A stretch of DNA of 35,374 nt from RGIG4694 sp964501705 (lineage in GTDB: Bacteria > Bacillota > Clostridia > Oscillospirales > Ruminococcaceae): positions 1 to 35,374 of the forward strand of contig CAZCUQ010000006.1 of NCBI GenBank assembly GCA_964501705.1, in the 5' to 3' direction. The notes under the pieces are model-generated. The model saw only the letters and a program-made list of their open reading frames with translations. It was not told the origin of the DNA and did no database searches. The stretch's first letter is position 1; each line of letters begins with the position of its first letter. Shown one piece after another: positions 6,716 through 15,861 of this stretch. The position numbers and the translations under genes were made by a program.

Positions 6716-8521
6716 TTATGAATCCAGCGCATATTTATCCATGTAGTCGCTGTAAAGTCTCATATACTGCTCGCCTTCGCCTTTGTGTACCTCGGAGATG
6801 TATTCGTGACGGTTGACCTTCCCCGCGTTTTTCTTCTGCGCGCCGATCACATAAACCGCAATGTTGGAGCAGTGATCGGAGATCCTTTCGAGATTTACAA
6901 GCAGATCGAGAAAGTTGATCCCTGTTTCAACTACGCATTTGCCCGTTTTGAGACGTTCGATATGACGCGCCTTGAGTGTTTCGTTAAGATAGTCGATGAC
7001 CTCTTCAAGCGGCTCGATCTTAACCGCTGTGGTGATATCATCGAATTCAGCGCATCTGCAGGCCATGCCGATTATTTCCTCCGCAGCGTCGCTTATGATG
7101 TTGAACTCCCGCATAGCGGAATCGGAAAATCCGCTCTCTCCCATGTTTTTAAGTTTCCGGAGTCTTTCGGCGCTTTCGATAAGATTCATCGTATAATCGC
7201 CTATTCTCTCAAATTCTCCCGTAAGGTGGAGCAGAAGAGTCACGTGTCTGTTTTCGTATTCGGTAAGCTCGCAGTGCGTGAGCTTAACAAGATACTCGTT
7301 GAGATTGTCTTCCATGCGGTCGATACATTCTTCACGGTCTTTCATTTTCTCAACGGCTTTTTCGTCAAAATTCGTGAAAAGCTTCCTCATTCCCTCAAAA
7401 TTCCGCGAGCTGAGCTTTGCCATATTGAGAACCGCGCTCTTTGCCTGCTGTATGGCAAACGCGGGAGATTTCAATATCCTGTCGTCAAGAATGGTGACCT
7501 CGGGAAGAGGCGCTTCGTCCTCATCGCCCGGCTTGTCCTTGATAGTGATAACGGCAAGCTTCTCAAGCTGATTATGAAGCGGAAGAAGCACAAGCGTCAC
7601 CGTGACATTAAATACAGTATGGAAATTAGCTATACTTCCCATAGTCATCTCCGACTGCCAGAACGACAGACCGACAGTATACTCCAAAGCGTATATCAGG
7701 GAAAGAAAAAGCACTGTCCCCAAAATGTTGAAATAAATGTGAACGACTGCCGCTCTTTTGGCGTTTTTTTCGGCATTTACCGCGGAAATAAGCGGAGTTA
7801 CGCAAGTTCCGATGTTCGACCCCATGATTATCGGAAACGCCGATGAAAACGGAAGATAACCGTTTAGGGATATCGCCTGTAAAATTCCGACCGCAGCCGA
7901 AGAGCTTTGAAGAAGTACAGTCACAAGAGCTCCCGCGAGAATTCCGAGTATGGGATTGGAAAGCGCAGTGAATACCTTTGTGAACGCGGGAAGCTCCGAA
8001 AGAGGAGCAACCGCCTCCGTCATGGAATTCATTCCCATGAAGAGTACTCCTATTCCCAGAAAAACTTCTCCCGCCGTTCTTGCCCCGCCTTTTTTGAAGA
8101 GCATGGACAAGGCAAGTCCCGCAATGCAGAACATGGGCGCCAGCACCTTTGTATCGAGAAAATCAAATACCGAGCCGCCCGTACCCTCGATCTCCGCAAG
8201 ACGGAGTATCTGTCCCGTTATGGTCGTTCCGATATTCGCGCCCATAATAACTCCGACAGCCGAGCCGAGACTCATTATTCCCGCGTTTACAAGACCTACA
8301 ACTATTACGGTAGTAGCTCCCGACGACTGTATGCACGCGGTGACAAGCGTTCCCAGAAGCACGCTTTTAAGAATATTTCCCGTTAATTTTCTCAGGATTT
8401 TTTCCATCTGACCGCCCGAAGCCTTTTCAAGACTCGTTCCGAGCATCTGCATACCGTAAAGGAACAGCGCGGTTCCTCCGAGAGCCTTTATCGCTGTGAT
8501 AATTAACTGCACTGTGGTCAT
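6716..8521 (-). CDS. Na/Pi cotransporter family protein with PhoU-like C-terminal domain
   Basis: Predicted sodium-coupled phosphate (or other anion) transporter of the NptA/YjbB type in the cytoplasmic membrane. Two inverted Na_Pi_cotrans repeats are visible with their paired QSS motifs (QSSGATTVIVVG near residue 67 and QSSSAAVGILQA near residue 209) and about eight hydrophobic helices in the first ~340 residues. From ~365 on, a soluble helical region with 'ECIDRMEDNLNEYLVKL' and 'LTGEFERIGDYTMNL' matches PhoU. With the chosen start the protein has 601 residues. I placed the start at ATG 8521 (MTTVQLIITAIKALGG) because AAAGGAA precedes it; the frame's further 38 upstream codons overlap the promoter. 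It is monocistronic. A role in phosphate balance is inferred from the family. Confidence 0.92.
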   Translation of the reverse strand: MTTVQLIITAIKALGGTALFLYGMQMLGTSLEKASGGQMEKILRKLTGNILKSVLLGTLVTACIQSSGATTVIVVGLVNAGIMSLGSAVGVIMGANIGTTITGQILRLAEIEGTGGSVFDFLDTKVLAPMFCIAGLALSMLFKKGGARTAGEVFLGIGVLFMGMNSMTEAVAPLSELPAFTKVFTALSNPILGILAGALVTVLLQSSSAAVGILQAISLNGYLPFSSAFPIIMGSNIGTCVTPLISAVNAEKNAKRAAVVHIYFNILGTVLFLSLIYALEYTVGLSFWQSEMTMGSIANFHTVFNVTVTLVLLPLHNQLEKLAVITIKDKPGDEDEAPLPEVTILDDRILKSPAFAIQQAKSAVLNMAKLSSRNFEGMRKLFTNFDEKAVEKMKDREECIDRMEDNLNEYLVKLTHCELTEYENRHVTLLLHLTGEFERIGDYTMNLIESAERLRKLKNMGESGFSDSAMREFNIISDAAEEIIGMACRCAEFDDITTAVKIEPLEEVIDYLNETLKARHIERLKTGKCVVETGINFLDLLVNLERISDHCSNIAVYVIGAQKKNAGKVNRHEYISEVHKGEGEQYMRLYSDYMDKYALDS

Positions 8522-8590
8522 AAATCGATTCCTTTCCCTCTTTTTTCCAAGCTGCGGATATCTTCTTTCTTTCAAAGATTGTTCAAGGTT

Positions 8591-8619
8591 ATTATAAACC
8601 CGAAATTTCAATATGTAAA
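8591..8619 (-). promoter_or_regulatory. Sigma-A promoter for the Na/Pi transporter
   Basis: On the minus strand: TTTACA, 17-nt spacer, TATAAT, about 70 nt before the chosen start codon. This supports the shorter protein start. Confidence 0.82.
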
Positions 8620-8735
8620 TACTTTTTTTTGACAATTTTTTAAAGAGAAAATTTTTGGAAAGAGCGACAATACAGCGTTTGTTTTATCTGTAAAATTTGT
8701 GTAAAATTCGGATCTTTCCGCAGCGGTGGGAGATC

Positions 8736-8775
8736 AAAAAGCGGCGGCTTGCGGAAGAGTTCACTCCGCAAGCCG
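8736..8775 (-). terminator. Terminator of spoIIID
   Basis: An 11-bp perfect stem (CGGCTTGCGGA with TCCGCAAGCCG, 9-nt loop) starts 5 nt after the spoIIID stop; on the minus strand it is followed by CCGC and then TTTTT. Confidence 0.85.
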
Positions 8776-8779
8776 TTTA

Positions 8780-9061
8780 TTACACGTTATGTTTTCTTTT
8801 TTCCTCGTATTTGTGCTTAGTCGCAAGTCCGCCTCTTATATGACGCTCCCGCTTGTTTATTTCAAGAATTTCCTTTACCTCTTTAAAGAGCGAAGGACTG
8901 TCTGACGGAAGCTTTTCGGTCAGATCTTTATGTACGGTGGATTTGCTTATTCCGAATTTTTTAGCCGCGCTGCGTACCGTTCCCTTGCTTGAAACTATAT
9001 ATTCCCCTAAAATTACGGATCTTTCTCTTTTATCTTCCGTATCAAGATGATATTCAGACAA
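8780..9061 (-). CDS. spoIIID: Sporulation transcription regulator SpoIIID
   Basis: Small DNA-binding protein that switches the sigma-E regulon in the mother cell. The family core is clear: GEYIVSSKGTVRSAAKKFG, ISKSTVHKDLTEKLP (helix-turn-helix) and the basic IRGGLATKHKY tail. The start is ambiguous. ATG 9082 gives 100 residues but has no ribosome site; ATG 9067 sits only 3 nt after GGAG; TTG 9061 lies 9 nt after that GGAG and gives 93 residues, the Bacillus subtilis length. I therefore prefer TTG 9061. The gene is monocistronic, with a sigma-E-like promoter upstream and a strong terminator. Confidence 0.95.
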   Translation of the reverse strand: MSEYHLDTEDKRERSVILGEYIVSSKGTVRSAAKKFGISKSTVHKDLTEKLPSDSPSLFKEVKEILEINKRERHIRGGLATKHKYEEKRKHNV

Positions 9062-9107
9062 TTGCATCAGCTCCGAAAACATTATATATAGACAAATCGT
9101 CTTTTAA

Positions 9108-9136
9108 ATTATATGTGTTTTTCAAAGACGTTATAC
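9108..9136 (-). promoter_or_regulatory. Sigma-E-type promoter for spoIIID
   Basis: On the minus strand: GTATAAC, 14-nt spacer, CATATAAT, close to the sigma-E consensus (ATA-centred -35, CATACAnT -10). The expected start is near 9100, about 40 nt before the TTG start. Sigma-E control of spoIIID is known in relatives. Confidence 0.6.
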
Positions 9137-9310
9137 AATTTTTTTCACGAAAACAAATTCTTATATTGCAGCTTTTGGTTTTTCTTTTGCGGTATGCTTT
9201 TTTCGCTCAAAACCGGATTGCGGCAAATGTTCGCTTTCATCCGTCAGGAACGAAAAAAAACGCCGACAAAATACATAAATGATTTCCGTGACGGGCGAGT
9301 GAATTAATAC

Positions 9311-9339
9311 TTGACATATTTGACAGGATGTGATAAAAT
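9311..9339 (+). promoter_or_regulatory. Sigma-A promoter for the FIST-GGDEF gene
   Basis: TTGACA, 17-nt spacer, TAAAAT, ending 42 nt before the chosen start. The rest of the 320-nt spoIIID/FIST gap shows no further gene. Confidence 0.85.
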
Positions 9340-9381
9340 ATAAACGAGGCATTATTCGGTAAATATATGGGGGAAAATTCA

Positions 9382-11136
9382 ATGAAACAATTCCAGTTCG
9401 TTTATTACAGCACCGATTCCCTGCGCCGCGATCTTTGTAAGATAACCGGCTGGCGGAAAACGCATATTACTTCCTGCATGATATTTCAGATCTATTCGGA
9501 AAAACCCGATAAAACTCTTATAGAAGAAATATGCGGCACAGTTGAAAACTTCGTTTCCGATGCGATGTATTTCGGCTGTTCGACTAACGGTAATATTCTG
9601 AACGGAAGATTCTCCGAATCAAAGGCAGCCATTGTCTGCACTGTCTGCGAATACCCCGAAACAAAAGCGGAAATTCTGCAATACCCGCTTACCGGTGAGA
9701 ATATAGAAGAAGTAACCGAAGATTTTCTTGAAAAACTTGACGAAAGACCTTGGGTAAAATTCGTTGAGCTTGAAGCAACTATCATGCACTCATCCCTTAA
9801 ACCGTTCGCGGATAAACTTGAAAGAGCAAGAAAAGATATTCTGATATTCGGCGGCGGAGCTTTCAGCGATGATATAAACTCCAACGATGCCTGCGTTTTT
9901 TCAAGCGCAGGAGGATATTCGGAGGACGGCATCGTTCTCCTGCTCGTCGGAGGCGGTGATATACATATCACAACCACTTTTATCACAGGCTGGAAGCCTT
10001 TGTGCAAGGAATTTCACATAACAAAGGCAGATGGCAATATCCTGTACGAGATAGACGGTCTGCCCGCTTACGATGTTTACTATAAATATCTCAACATCAA
10101 AAACGATGAGAATTTCTTCAGAAACGCACTTGAATTTCCTCTTTTCTATGAGCACAACGGTATTCAGATACTGCGCGCTCCGAAATTCTGCAATCCCGAC
10201 GGCTCTCTTTGTTTAACAAGCGACATCGACGAGAATGTTTCGGCTCGCATCGCTTACGGAGATTCCGCTACAATCCTTGATATCGTCCGCGGTTTCGAAA
10301 ACACACTCCTCGATTTCCGTCCCGAAGCGATAAAAGTCTTTTCCTGCGCGGTAAGGCGAGTTTTCTGGGGAAACCGCGACATAAGCAAGGAAACGGAACA
10401 TTTTCAGGACATAGCTCCCACATCGGGTTTTTATACTTCGGGGGAATTCATTCGAACCAACGGGAAAATGAATCTCCACAATCTCACTCTTGTCATCGCC
10501 GCGTTAAGAGAAGGCGATCCCGCGGCGGAAAATAAAACTCACGGTTTTATTATGAACAGAGAGGAAGAATACATAGGCAGATCCGCTATGATAAACCGTC
10601 TCGCAAACTTTATAAACGTCGCGACAAACGAACTTGAAGAAACTAACAAAAAGCTTGCTTTCGTTGCCGTAACCGATGGTCTTACAAGGCTTTTCAACCG
10701 CACCGAGATACAGAGGAGAATAAATGAACGTCTCTCTTCGGGGAACACCCTTTCGCTTGTGATGATGGATATTGACAACTTTAAAAAAGTCAACGATACT
10801 TTCGGTCACAGCGAGGGAGACATTGCAATAACAGGTCTTTCCGAGCTTCTTCATGATATTGTTTCCGAATTCGGAGAAAATACCGACGCGGGAAGATGGG
10901 GCGGCGAGGAATTCATGCTTATGCTCCCGTTTCACGCCGATAAGGCTGCTTGTATCGCCGAAAGAATAAGGGCGCGGTTTTCGGAGCTTTGCTTTCCCGC
11001 GGCAAAAAATCAGACTGTAAGTCTCGGCGTTACCGAGGCAAAAGCGGGAGAAGCTCTCGATACGCTTCTCATAAGAGTGGATAAAGCGCTGTACTCCGCC
11101 AAAAACAACGGAAAAAATCAGTACGCGGTAATGTAA
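9382..11136 (+). CDS. FIST-domain sensor diguanylate cyclase
   Basis: Predicted soluble enzyme making cyclic di-GMP from two GTP in response to a ligand bound by the FIST domain. 584 residues, no membrane helix. FIST N region at about 15-200 (the CSTNGNIL and FGGGAFSDD type loops), FIST_C at about 210-375, a helical linker (NFINVATNELEETNKKL), then a GGDEF domain starting at VTDGLTRLFNR. The active-site motif is GGEEF (about residue 507), a variant usually competent for synthesis. The RxxD inhibitory site expected just before it is absent. The frame opens at ATG 9367, but GGGGGA inside that extension precedes ATG 9382 (MKQFQF) by 7 nt, so I use 9382. It has its own promoter and shares a terminator with the converging gene. 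Confidence 0.9.
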   Translation: MKQFQFVYYSTDSLRRDLCKITGWRKTHITSCMIFQIYSEKPDKTLIEEICGTVENFVSDAMYFGCSTNGNILNGRFSESKAAIVCTVCEYPETKAEILQYPLTGENIEEVTEDFLEKLDERPWVKFVELEATIMHSSLKPFADKLERARKDILIFGGGAFSDDINSNDACVFSSAGGYSEDGIVLLLVGGGDIHITTTFITGWKPLCKEFHITKADGNILYEIDGLPAYDVYYKYLNIKNDENFFRNALEFPLFYEHNGIQILRAPKFCNPDGSLCLTSDIDENVSARIAYGDSATILDIVRGFENTLLDFRPEAIKVFSCAVRRVFWGNRDISKETEHFQDIAPTSGFYTSGEFIRTNGKMNLHNLTLVIAALREGDPAAENKTHGFIMNREEEYIGRSAMINRLANFINVATNELEETNKKLAFVAVTDGLTRLFNRTEIQRRINERLSSGNTLSLVMMDIDNFKKVNDTFGHSEGDIAITGLSELLHDIVSEFGENTDAGRWGGEEFMLMLPFHADKAACIAERIRARFSELCFPAAKNQTVSLGVTEAKAGEALDTLLIRVDKALYSAKNNGKNQYAVM

Positions 11137-11164
11137 AAAATCCCCCTATAGAGGGGATTTTTTT
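11135..11164. terminator. Bidirectional terminator between converging genes
   Basis: Stem AAAAATCCCC with GGGGATTTTT around a short TATA-containing loop, with A-run before and T-run after, so it can stop transcription from both sides. Confidence 0.88.
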
Positions 11165-11167
11165 ATT

Positions 11168-13039
11168 TCAGGCGTTGCGTATAAGTTCATCAGCGATGGA
11201 ATTTATTTCCTTAATGACGCTGCTTATGTCAGTAAGACTGCTGTTGATAATATCCGTGCTGGAATTGAGTGAATCGACCGCGTCGTTTGTGCGGAGAACT
11301 CCCGACTGAGTTTTTGAAACGTCTTCGGCAATGGTATCCGAAAGAGACATTATCTCACTGACGTTTCCGAGAATACTGTTTGTGTGTTCCTTTGCTTCGT
11401 TAAGTGTTTCAGCCGATTTTGCGGCAAGTCCTCTGACTTCACCCGCAACCACGGCGAAGCCTTTTCCGTGTTCGCCCGCTGACGCCGCTTCTATCGAAGC
11501 GTTTATAGCAAGGATATTCGTCTCTTCGGAAATGGATTTTATCTTTTCGAGGATCTTATTGTATTCCTCGATGCTTACGCTGATTTTCGTAACGCTTCCT
11601 CTGATCTCGTTTGTTCTTGAATCGATATTCGTCATATCGTCGTCGAGGTTGTGCATTTCCATTCTGATATCGTTGTTTTTTGAAGCGTTGTCCGACGCGC
11701 GCGCCGCGATCGGATCAATTTTTTCCGAAAGCAGAATCAACTGGTTCTGAATTCTCTGAGTTGCGTCTTTAAGCGCTGAATTCTGACGGTCGATATCGTC
11801 TTTCATTTTCTGCATTTGTTTTTTCTCGTACATTACGCAGTTTGAGGGGGTATTATCGCCCGTAAATATCGTAAGAGCCATACTCCGGCAGCTCTTGAAG
11901 CCGCAAGCGTGGCAGTCGATGTTGCGTTCCATGTCGGTGAACTTTTCCATGCTGTTAAATACATCGTTAAGCTCTTCGTCGGAAGGAATAATGTTGCGGC
12001 TTCTGTCGGTATAAGTCCTGAGAAAATCCTCAAGCTTCAGTTCCTTAAAGACTCTCTTATGGAAACGCTCCGATTTTTTTCTGGAGAAAGCCCATTTTCT
12101 GGCGTTTGTCATTATATCGTAAGCGCCGAAGGAGCTGAACGTTTCTTTAGCGCCCGCACCGGAGTTGCAGCCGAACTCGCAGGAAAGAACATCATAGACC
12201 TGCGGCAGATGCGACGGGCTTGTCTTTAAGTATTCTTCAAAATCATCATATACCTTCTGAACGCCCTCGGAGGTAGTTATCTTTAAAGTGGGATCATATG
12301 CGTAGAGACATTCCTTGAGTCCGCCCGGAAGGGGATAAAACGCTCCGTCGAAGCCTCTCTGCGCGGAAAACTCAAATTCGCTGTGACCCGTGGGGAGAAC
12401 GATATTATGCTCCCTCAGATATTTTGACACGCGCGCGAAAGTAATATTGTACCTGATAACTCCCGTATTTACGAATTCGTCACCCTTTGCAAGACACGGA
12501 GTAAGTCCCGCGAGGATATCATTGCTGTGGAGATATTTTCTTACGTAAATACCCGCGCACATAAGCGGAGACTGCACAGGCGAAAGCCTTGGCAGAAGCT
12601 CCGGTTTATGCTTTTCGGCATAGTTTACGATCGCGGCGCAGGGCTGGGAGATTATCTTCTTGCCGGGATTTCTTTTCAAATATTCCACGTGCATATATGT
12701 ACAGATATCCGCTCCGAACGAACCGTCGTAAATCTCGTGGATACCATTGTCCTTGAACCATTTCAGAACATGACGCCATTTTCCGTCCATAGCGCTCTTT
12801 ATCGCGGGGGCAACCACAAGCGATACTTTTTGTTTTTTGGCAAGCGCGAGAACCTCTTCCAGATCATCGTCAAAGTATCTTGCTCCGTGGAGGCAATGCT
12901 TTACACATTCTCCGCACTTGATACAATTATCGTTGTTAATGTGAACAACTCCGCCCTCGTAATGGTTCGCCGTAGGAACAGGGCAAACTCTTATACAGGC
13001 ATTGCAGCCTATGCATTTTGTTGCGTCAACATGAACCAT
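11168..13039 (-). CDS. [FeFe]-hydrogenase-like protein fused to a methyl-accepting chemotaxis signalling domain
   Basis: Predicted soluble redox or H2 sensor of 623 residues. Domain order: two [4Fe-4S] ferredoxin motifs (Cys 9/12/15/19 and 39/42/45/49); an iron-hydrogenase large-subunit domain (~60-350); a further Fe-S domain (CHACGFKSC...C, ~375-402); a coiled linker; and an MCP signalling hairpin with the ILAINASIEAASAGEHGKGF tip. The H-cluster loops are degenerate: SQPCAAI (Cys134) replaces the usual TSCCP, LTPCLAK replaces MPCxxK, and CEFGCNSGAGA replaces CxxGCxxGGG, so catalysis is doubtful while a cofactor-bound sensor is plausible. No membrane helices. ATG 13039 follows GGAAAGG. It has its own promoter and no chemotaxis genes nearby. 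It resembles the sensory hydrogenase group; exact subgroup not determined. Confidence 0.9.
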   Translation of the reverse strand: MVHVDATKCIGCNACIRVCPVPTANHYEGGVVHINNDNCIKCGECVKHCLHGARYFDDDLEEVLALAKKQKVSLVVAPAIKSAMDGKWRHVLKWFKDNGIHEIYDGSFGADICTYMHVEYLKRNPGKKIISQPCAAIVNYAEKHKPELLPRLSPVQSPLMCAGIYVRKYLHSNDILAGLTPCLAKGDEFVNTGVIRYNITFARVSKYLREHNIVLPTGHSEFEFSAQRGFDGAFYPLPGGLKECLYAYDPTLKITTSEGVQKVYDDFEEYLKTSPSHLPQVYDVLSCEFGCNSGAGAKETFSSFGAYDIMTNARKWAFSRKKSERFHKRVFKELKLEDFLRTYTDRSRNIIPSDEELNDVFNSMEKFTDMERNIDCHACGFKSCRSMALTIFTGDNTPSNCVMYEKKQMQKMKDDIDRQNSALKDATQRIQNQLILLSEKIDPIAARASDNASKNNDIRMEMHNLDDDMTNIDSRTNEIRGSVTKISVSIEEYNKILEKIKSISEETNILAINASIEAASAGEHGKGFAVVAGEVRGLAAKSAETLNEAKEHTNSILGNVSEIMSLSDTIAEDVSKTQSGVLRTNDAVDSLNSSTDIINSSLTDISSVIKEINSIADELIRNA

Positions 13040-13108
13040 ATTTTTCAGCCTTTCCGATTTATAATATTGCTTGTTGGCATTTTAAAGTGCAATATCACCT
13101 TTCTACAT

Positions 13109-13137
13109 ATTATAACACAAAAAGAAATCCTTGTCAA
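13109..13137 (-). promoter_or_regulatory. Sigma-A promoter for the hydrogenase-MCP gene
   Basis: On the minus strand: TTGACA, 17-nt spacer, TATAAT, both consensus, with about 70 nt to the start codon. Confidence 0.88.
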
Positions 13138-13251
13138 TAATTTTTTTAAAAAAAGCAATGAAAATACGGCAGGACAGATTTGACTTTAAGTGAAAAATCT
13201 GATATATGCCAAACACACGGATAAAAAGGCGGCAATGATTTTTTGTACATA

Positions 13252-13268
13252 AATGACTATCGGTCATT
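13252..13268. promoter_or_regulatory. Candidate TetR-type operator upstream of the MMPL operon
   Basis: AATGAC-TATCG-GTCATT, perfect 6-bp arms, 34 nt before the MMPL -35 box. It also lies between a weak TTGTAC and CATTAT pair that could be a second promoter. MMPL exporters are often under TetR-family repressors; no such gene is in this window. Confidence 0.5.
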
Positions 13269-13301
13269 ATTTTTCGGGGGAAAATATCGTCAGTTTTGGT
13301 A

Positions 13302-13329
13302 TTGACTGAAATTCTGTCCGTGATATAAT
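13302..13329 (+). promoter_or_regulatory. Sigma-A promoter for the MMPL-GLUG operon
   Basis: TTGACT, 16-nt spacer, TATAAT, followed by an AT-rich leader of about 48 nt to the TTG start of the exporter gene. The rest of the 344-nt gap from 13040 holds the opposing promoter and the operator. Confidence 0.8.
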
Positions 13330-13383
13330 TAGTATATCATATAATATAATATCATAAAAAATTATACGGAAAGGAAGATTCTT

Positions 13384-15861
13384 TTGAGTTCGGAAAACGG
13401 CAGCGCAAAGGAAAACGGAAGCTTTATGTTCAAAGCGGCGACTTTTATCGTGGATAAAAGAAATCTGTTTTTCCTGCTATTCATCTTTGCTTTTATTTTC
13501 TGCTTCTTTTCTTCGGGCTGGGTGGAGGTTGAGAATGATATCACCGCTTATCTCGCCGAAGATACCGAAACCAGACAGGGACTTACACTTATGAACGATG
13601 AATTCGTTACATACGGCACTGCTTCCGTTATGGTTACGAACGTCACTTTTTCCGAGGCGGAGACGCTCAGGGAAAAAATCGAAGAAATCGATGGAGTCGA
13701 TTCCGTTGAATTTGATGATTCCGAAGAACATTACAGGAATACATACGCTCTTTTCTCCATAACCTTTGAGGGCGAAGAAAGTGACGAGACAAGCGCTGAA
13801 GCCATGAAAGATGTCACGACGCTGCTTTCGGGATACGATGTATGCGTTGACAGCACCGTCGGCACAAACGACAGCGAAACTCTCGCGCAGGAAATGAATA
13901 TCGTCACGGTTATAGCCGCGGTGATCATCGTTGCGGTCATTCTCTTCACATCGAAGGCATACGCGGAGCTTCCCGTTCTCGTCATGACCTTCGGCGGGGC
14001 GGCGATACTCGCAAAGGGTACGAATTTCCTGCTCGGAACGATATCCTTTATCTCCGATTCGGTAACGATAATCCTTCAGCTTGCGCTCGCGATAGACTAC
14101 GCCATAATCCTGATGAACCGATACAGCGAGGAGCATGAAAAGCTTCCCGAAAGAGAAGCCTGCATTACCGCTCTGAGCAAAGCTATCCCCGAAATATCTT
14201 CATCGAGTCTTACCACCGTATCGGGTCTTGCCGCTCTTGCGTTCATGAAATTCGGCATAGGCAAGGATATGGCGGTCGTACTTATCAAGGCGATCTTTTT
14301 CAGTCTTGTATCGGTATTTCTGCTTATGCCGGGACTCATAATGCTGTTTGCTCCGATGCTTGAAAAAACGCGCCACAAGAGTTTTGTGCCGTCCATCTCC
14401 GCTGTCGGGAAATTTGCGCACGCCACAAAATATGTAATTCCGCCGATATTCATCGTTATTATCGTCGCGGCGTTCTTCTTTTCGAGCAAATGTCCCTACG
14501 CATACGGAATGACCGATCTTACCACTCCGAGACAGAGCGAATCTCAGCTTGAAAAACAAAAGATAAAAGATACGTTCGGGAGTACGAATCTTATGGCTGT
14601 TATCGTGCCGTCGGGAGATTACGAAAAAGAAGCGAAAATGATATCCGAAATCGAATCGCTTGACAAAACGGAATCCGTGATGGGTCTTGCGAATATCGAA
14701 GCTATGGACGGATATGACTTGACCGACAAGCTTAATCCCAGACAGTTCGCCGAGCTTACGGGACTTGACTATGAAGCGTCAAAGCTTATTTACGCGGCTT
14801 ATGCCGTAAATGACGAGGACTACGGCGAAATAGCGGGAAATCTCAGTACATACTGCGTACCGCTTATTGATATGTTCATGTTTGCTTATGACGAGGTCGA
14901 AAAAGGATACGTAACTCTCGACGATGAGATGCAGTCCGATCTTGACGAGCTTCACGAAACGCTTGACAAGGCGCTTTTGCAGCTTAAAACCGATGATTAT
15001 ACGAGAATACTGGTATATTCCTCTCTTCCCGAAGAGGGAGACGAAGCGTTCGCGCTCCTTGACAGCATACACGAAACGGTCAGAAAATACTATCCCGAAA
15101 ATTCATACGTTATCGGAAACACGACCTCCGACTATGATCTGTCGTCGTCGTTCGGCACGGATAATATCATAATCAGCGTTCTTTCGGCGTTATTCGTAAT
15201 CATTATCCTGCTGTTCACGTTTAAATCGGCGGGGCTTCCCGTACTGCTTATCGCGGTCATTCAGGGGAGCATATGGATGAACTTCTCGTTTCCGTACCTT
15301 GAAAGCTCTCCGCTTTACTTTTTAAGCTATCTTATTGTAAATTCCATTCAGATGGGAGCGAACATCGACTATGCGATCGTCATTTCTTCAAGATACATGG
15401 AACTCAGAAACGAAATGAAAATCAAAGACGCCATAATAGAAACTCTCAATCAGGCGTTCCCCACCATAATCACATCAGGCTCCATTCTTTGTTCGGCGGG
15501 ATTTCTTATAGGGATACTTTCAACGAACGCGGCGATTTCTCCTATAGGGATATGCCTCGGAAGAGGCACTCTCATGTCGATAATACTTGTTATGTGCGTA
15601 CTTCCGCAGATACTTATCCTCGGAGATACGATAATAGAAAAGACATCATTCTCATTTAAAAAGCGACCGAGAACTATCATGAAAAACAGCCGCCTCGTCG
15701 TAAACGGGACCGTCCACGGCTTTGTGAACGGCAGACTTGACGGATATGTGGCGGGCGTTATTATCGGAGATATGGACGCAAAGGTCGAAAACAAGGCGGA
15801 AAAAGCAAACTCTGCTTTACTTCTCACGGAGGCGGATGATCATGAAGAAACCGTTAATTAA
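13384..15861 (+). CDS. MMPL/RND-family membrane exporter
   Basis: Predicted proton-driven exporter of lipids or other hydrophobic molecules in the cytoplasmic membrane. 825 residues in the classic duplicated form: one helix (~27-46), a ~125-residue outer loop, five helices (~175-330), then a repeat with one helix (~355-375), a ~200-residue outer loop and five helices (~595-765). Each half has the conserved Asp-Tyr pair of the proton relay (AIDYAIIL with D238; NIDYAIVI with D662). A ~60-residue cytoplasmic tail follows. The start is TTG 13384 after GGAAAGGAAG. Its last 20 bases overlap the next gene, so the two are translationally coupled and probably work together. The substrate cannot be told from sequence. 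Confidence 0.92.
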   Translation: MSSENGSAKENGSFMFKAATFIVDKRNLFFLLFIFAFIFCFFSSGWVEVENDITAYLAEDTETRQGLTLMNDEFVTYGTASVMVTNVTFSEAETLREKIEEIDGVDSVEFDDSEEHYRNTYALFSITFEGEESDETSAEAMKDVTTLLSGYDVCVDSTVGTNDSETLAQEMNIVTVIAAVIIVAVILFTSKAYAELPVLVMTFGGAAILAKGTNFLLGTISFISDSVTIILQLALAIDYAIILMNRYSEEHEKLPEREACITALSKAIPEISSSSLTTVSGLAALAFMKFGIGKDMAVVLIKAIFFSLVSVFLLMPGLIMLFAPMLEKTRHKSFVPSISAVGKFAHATKYVIPPIFIVIIVAAFFFSSKCPYAYGMTDLTTPRQSESQLEKQKIKDTFGSTNLMAVIVPSGDYEKEAKMISEIESLDKTESVMGLANIEAMDGYDLTDKLNPRQFAELTGLDYEASKLIYAAYAVNDEDYGEIAGNLSTYCVPLIDMFMFAYDEVEKGYVTLDDEMQSDLDELHETLDKALLQLKTDDYTRILVYSSLPEEGDEAFALLDSIHETVRKYYPENSYVIGNTTSDYDLSSSFGTDNIIISVLSALFVIIILLFTFKSAGLPVLLIAVIQGSIWMNFSFPYLESSPLYFLSYLIVNSIQMGANIDYAIVISSRYMELRNEMKIKDAIIETLNQAFPTIITSGSILCSAGFLIGILSTNAAISPIGICLGRGTLMSIILVMCVLPQILILGDTIIEKTSFSFKKRPRTIMKNSRLVVNGTVHGFVNGRLDGYVAGVIIGDMDAKVENKAEKANSALLLTEADDHEETVN

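Noticed and set aside
6785..7846. Plus-strand ORF of 353 codons
   Set aside because: Lies opposite the PhoU and transporter domains of the Na/Pi gene, with no ribosome site and no recognisable motif.
12527..13183. Plus-strand ORF of 218 codons opposite the ferredoxin end of the hydrogenase-MCP gene
   Set aside because: Antisense shadow; composition is not protein-like and it crosses the opposing promoter.
13477..14136. Minus-strand ORF of 219 codons inside the MMPL gene
   Set aside because: Highly charged shadow of a membrane-protein frame; no start site.
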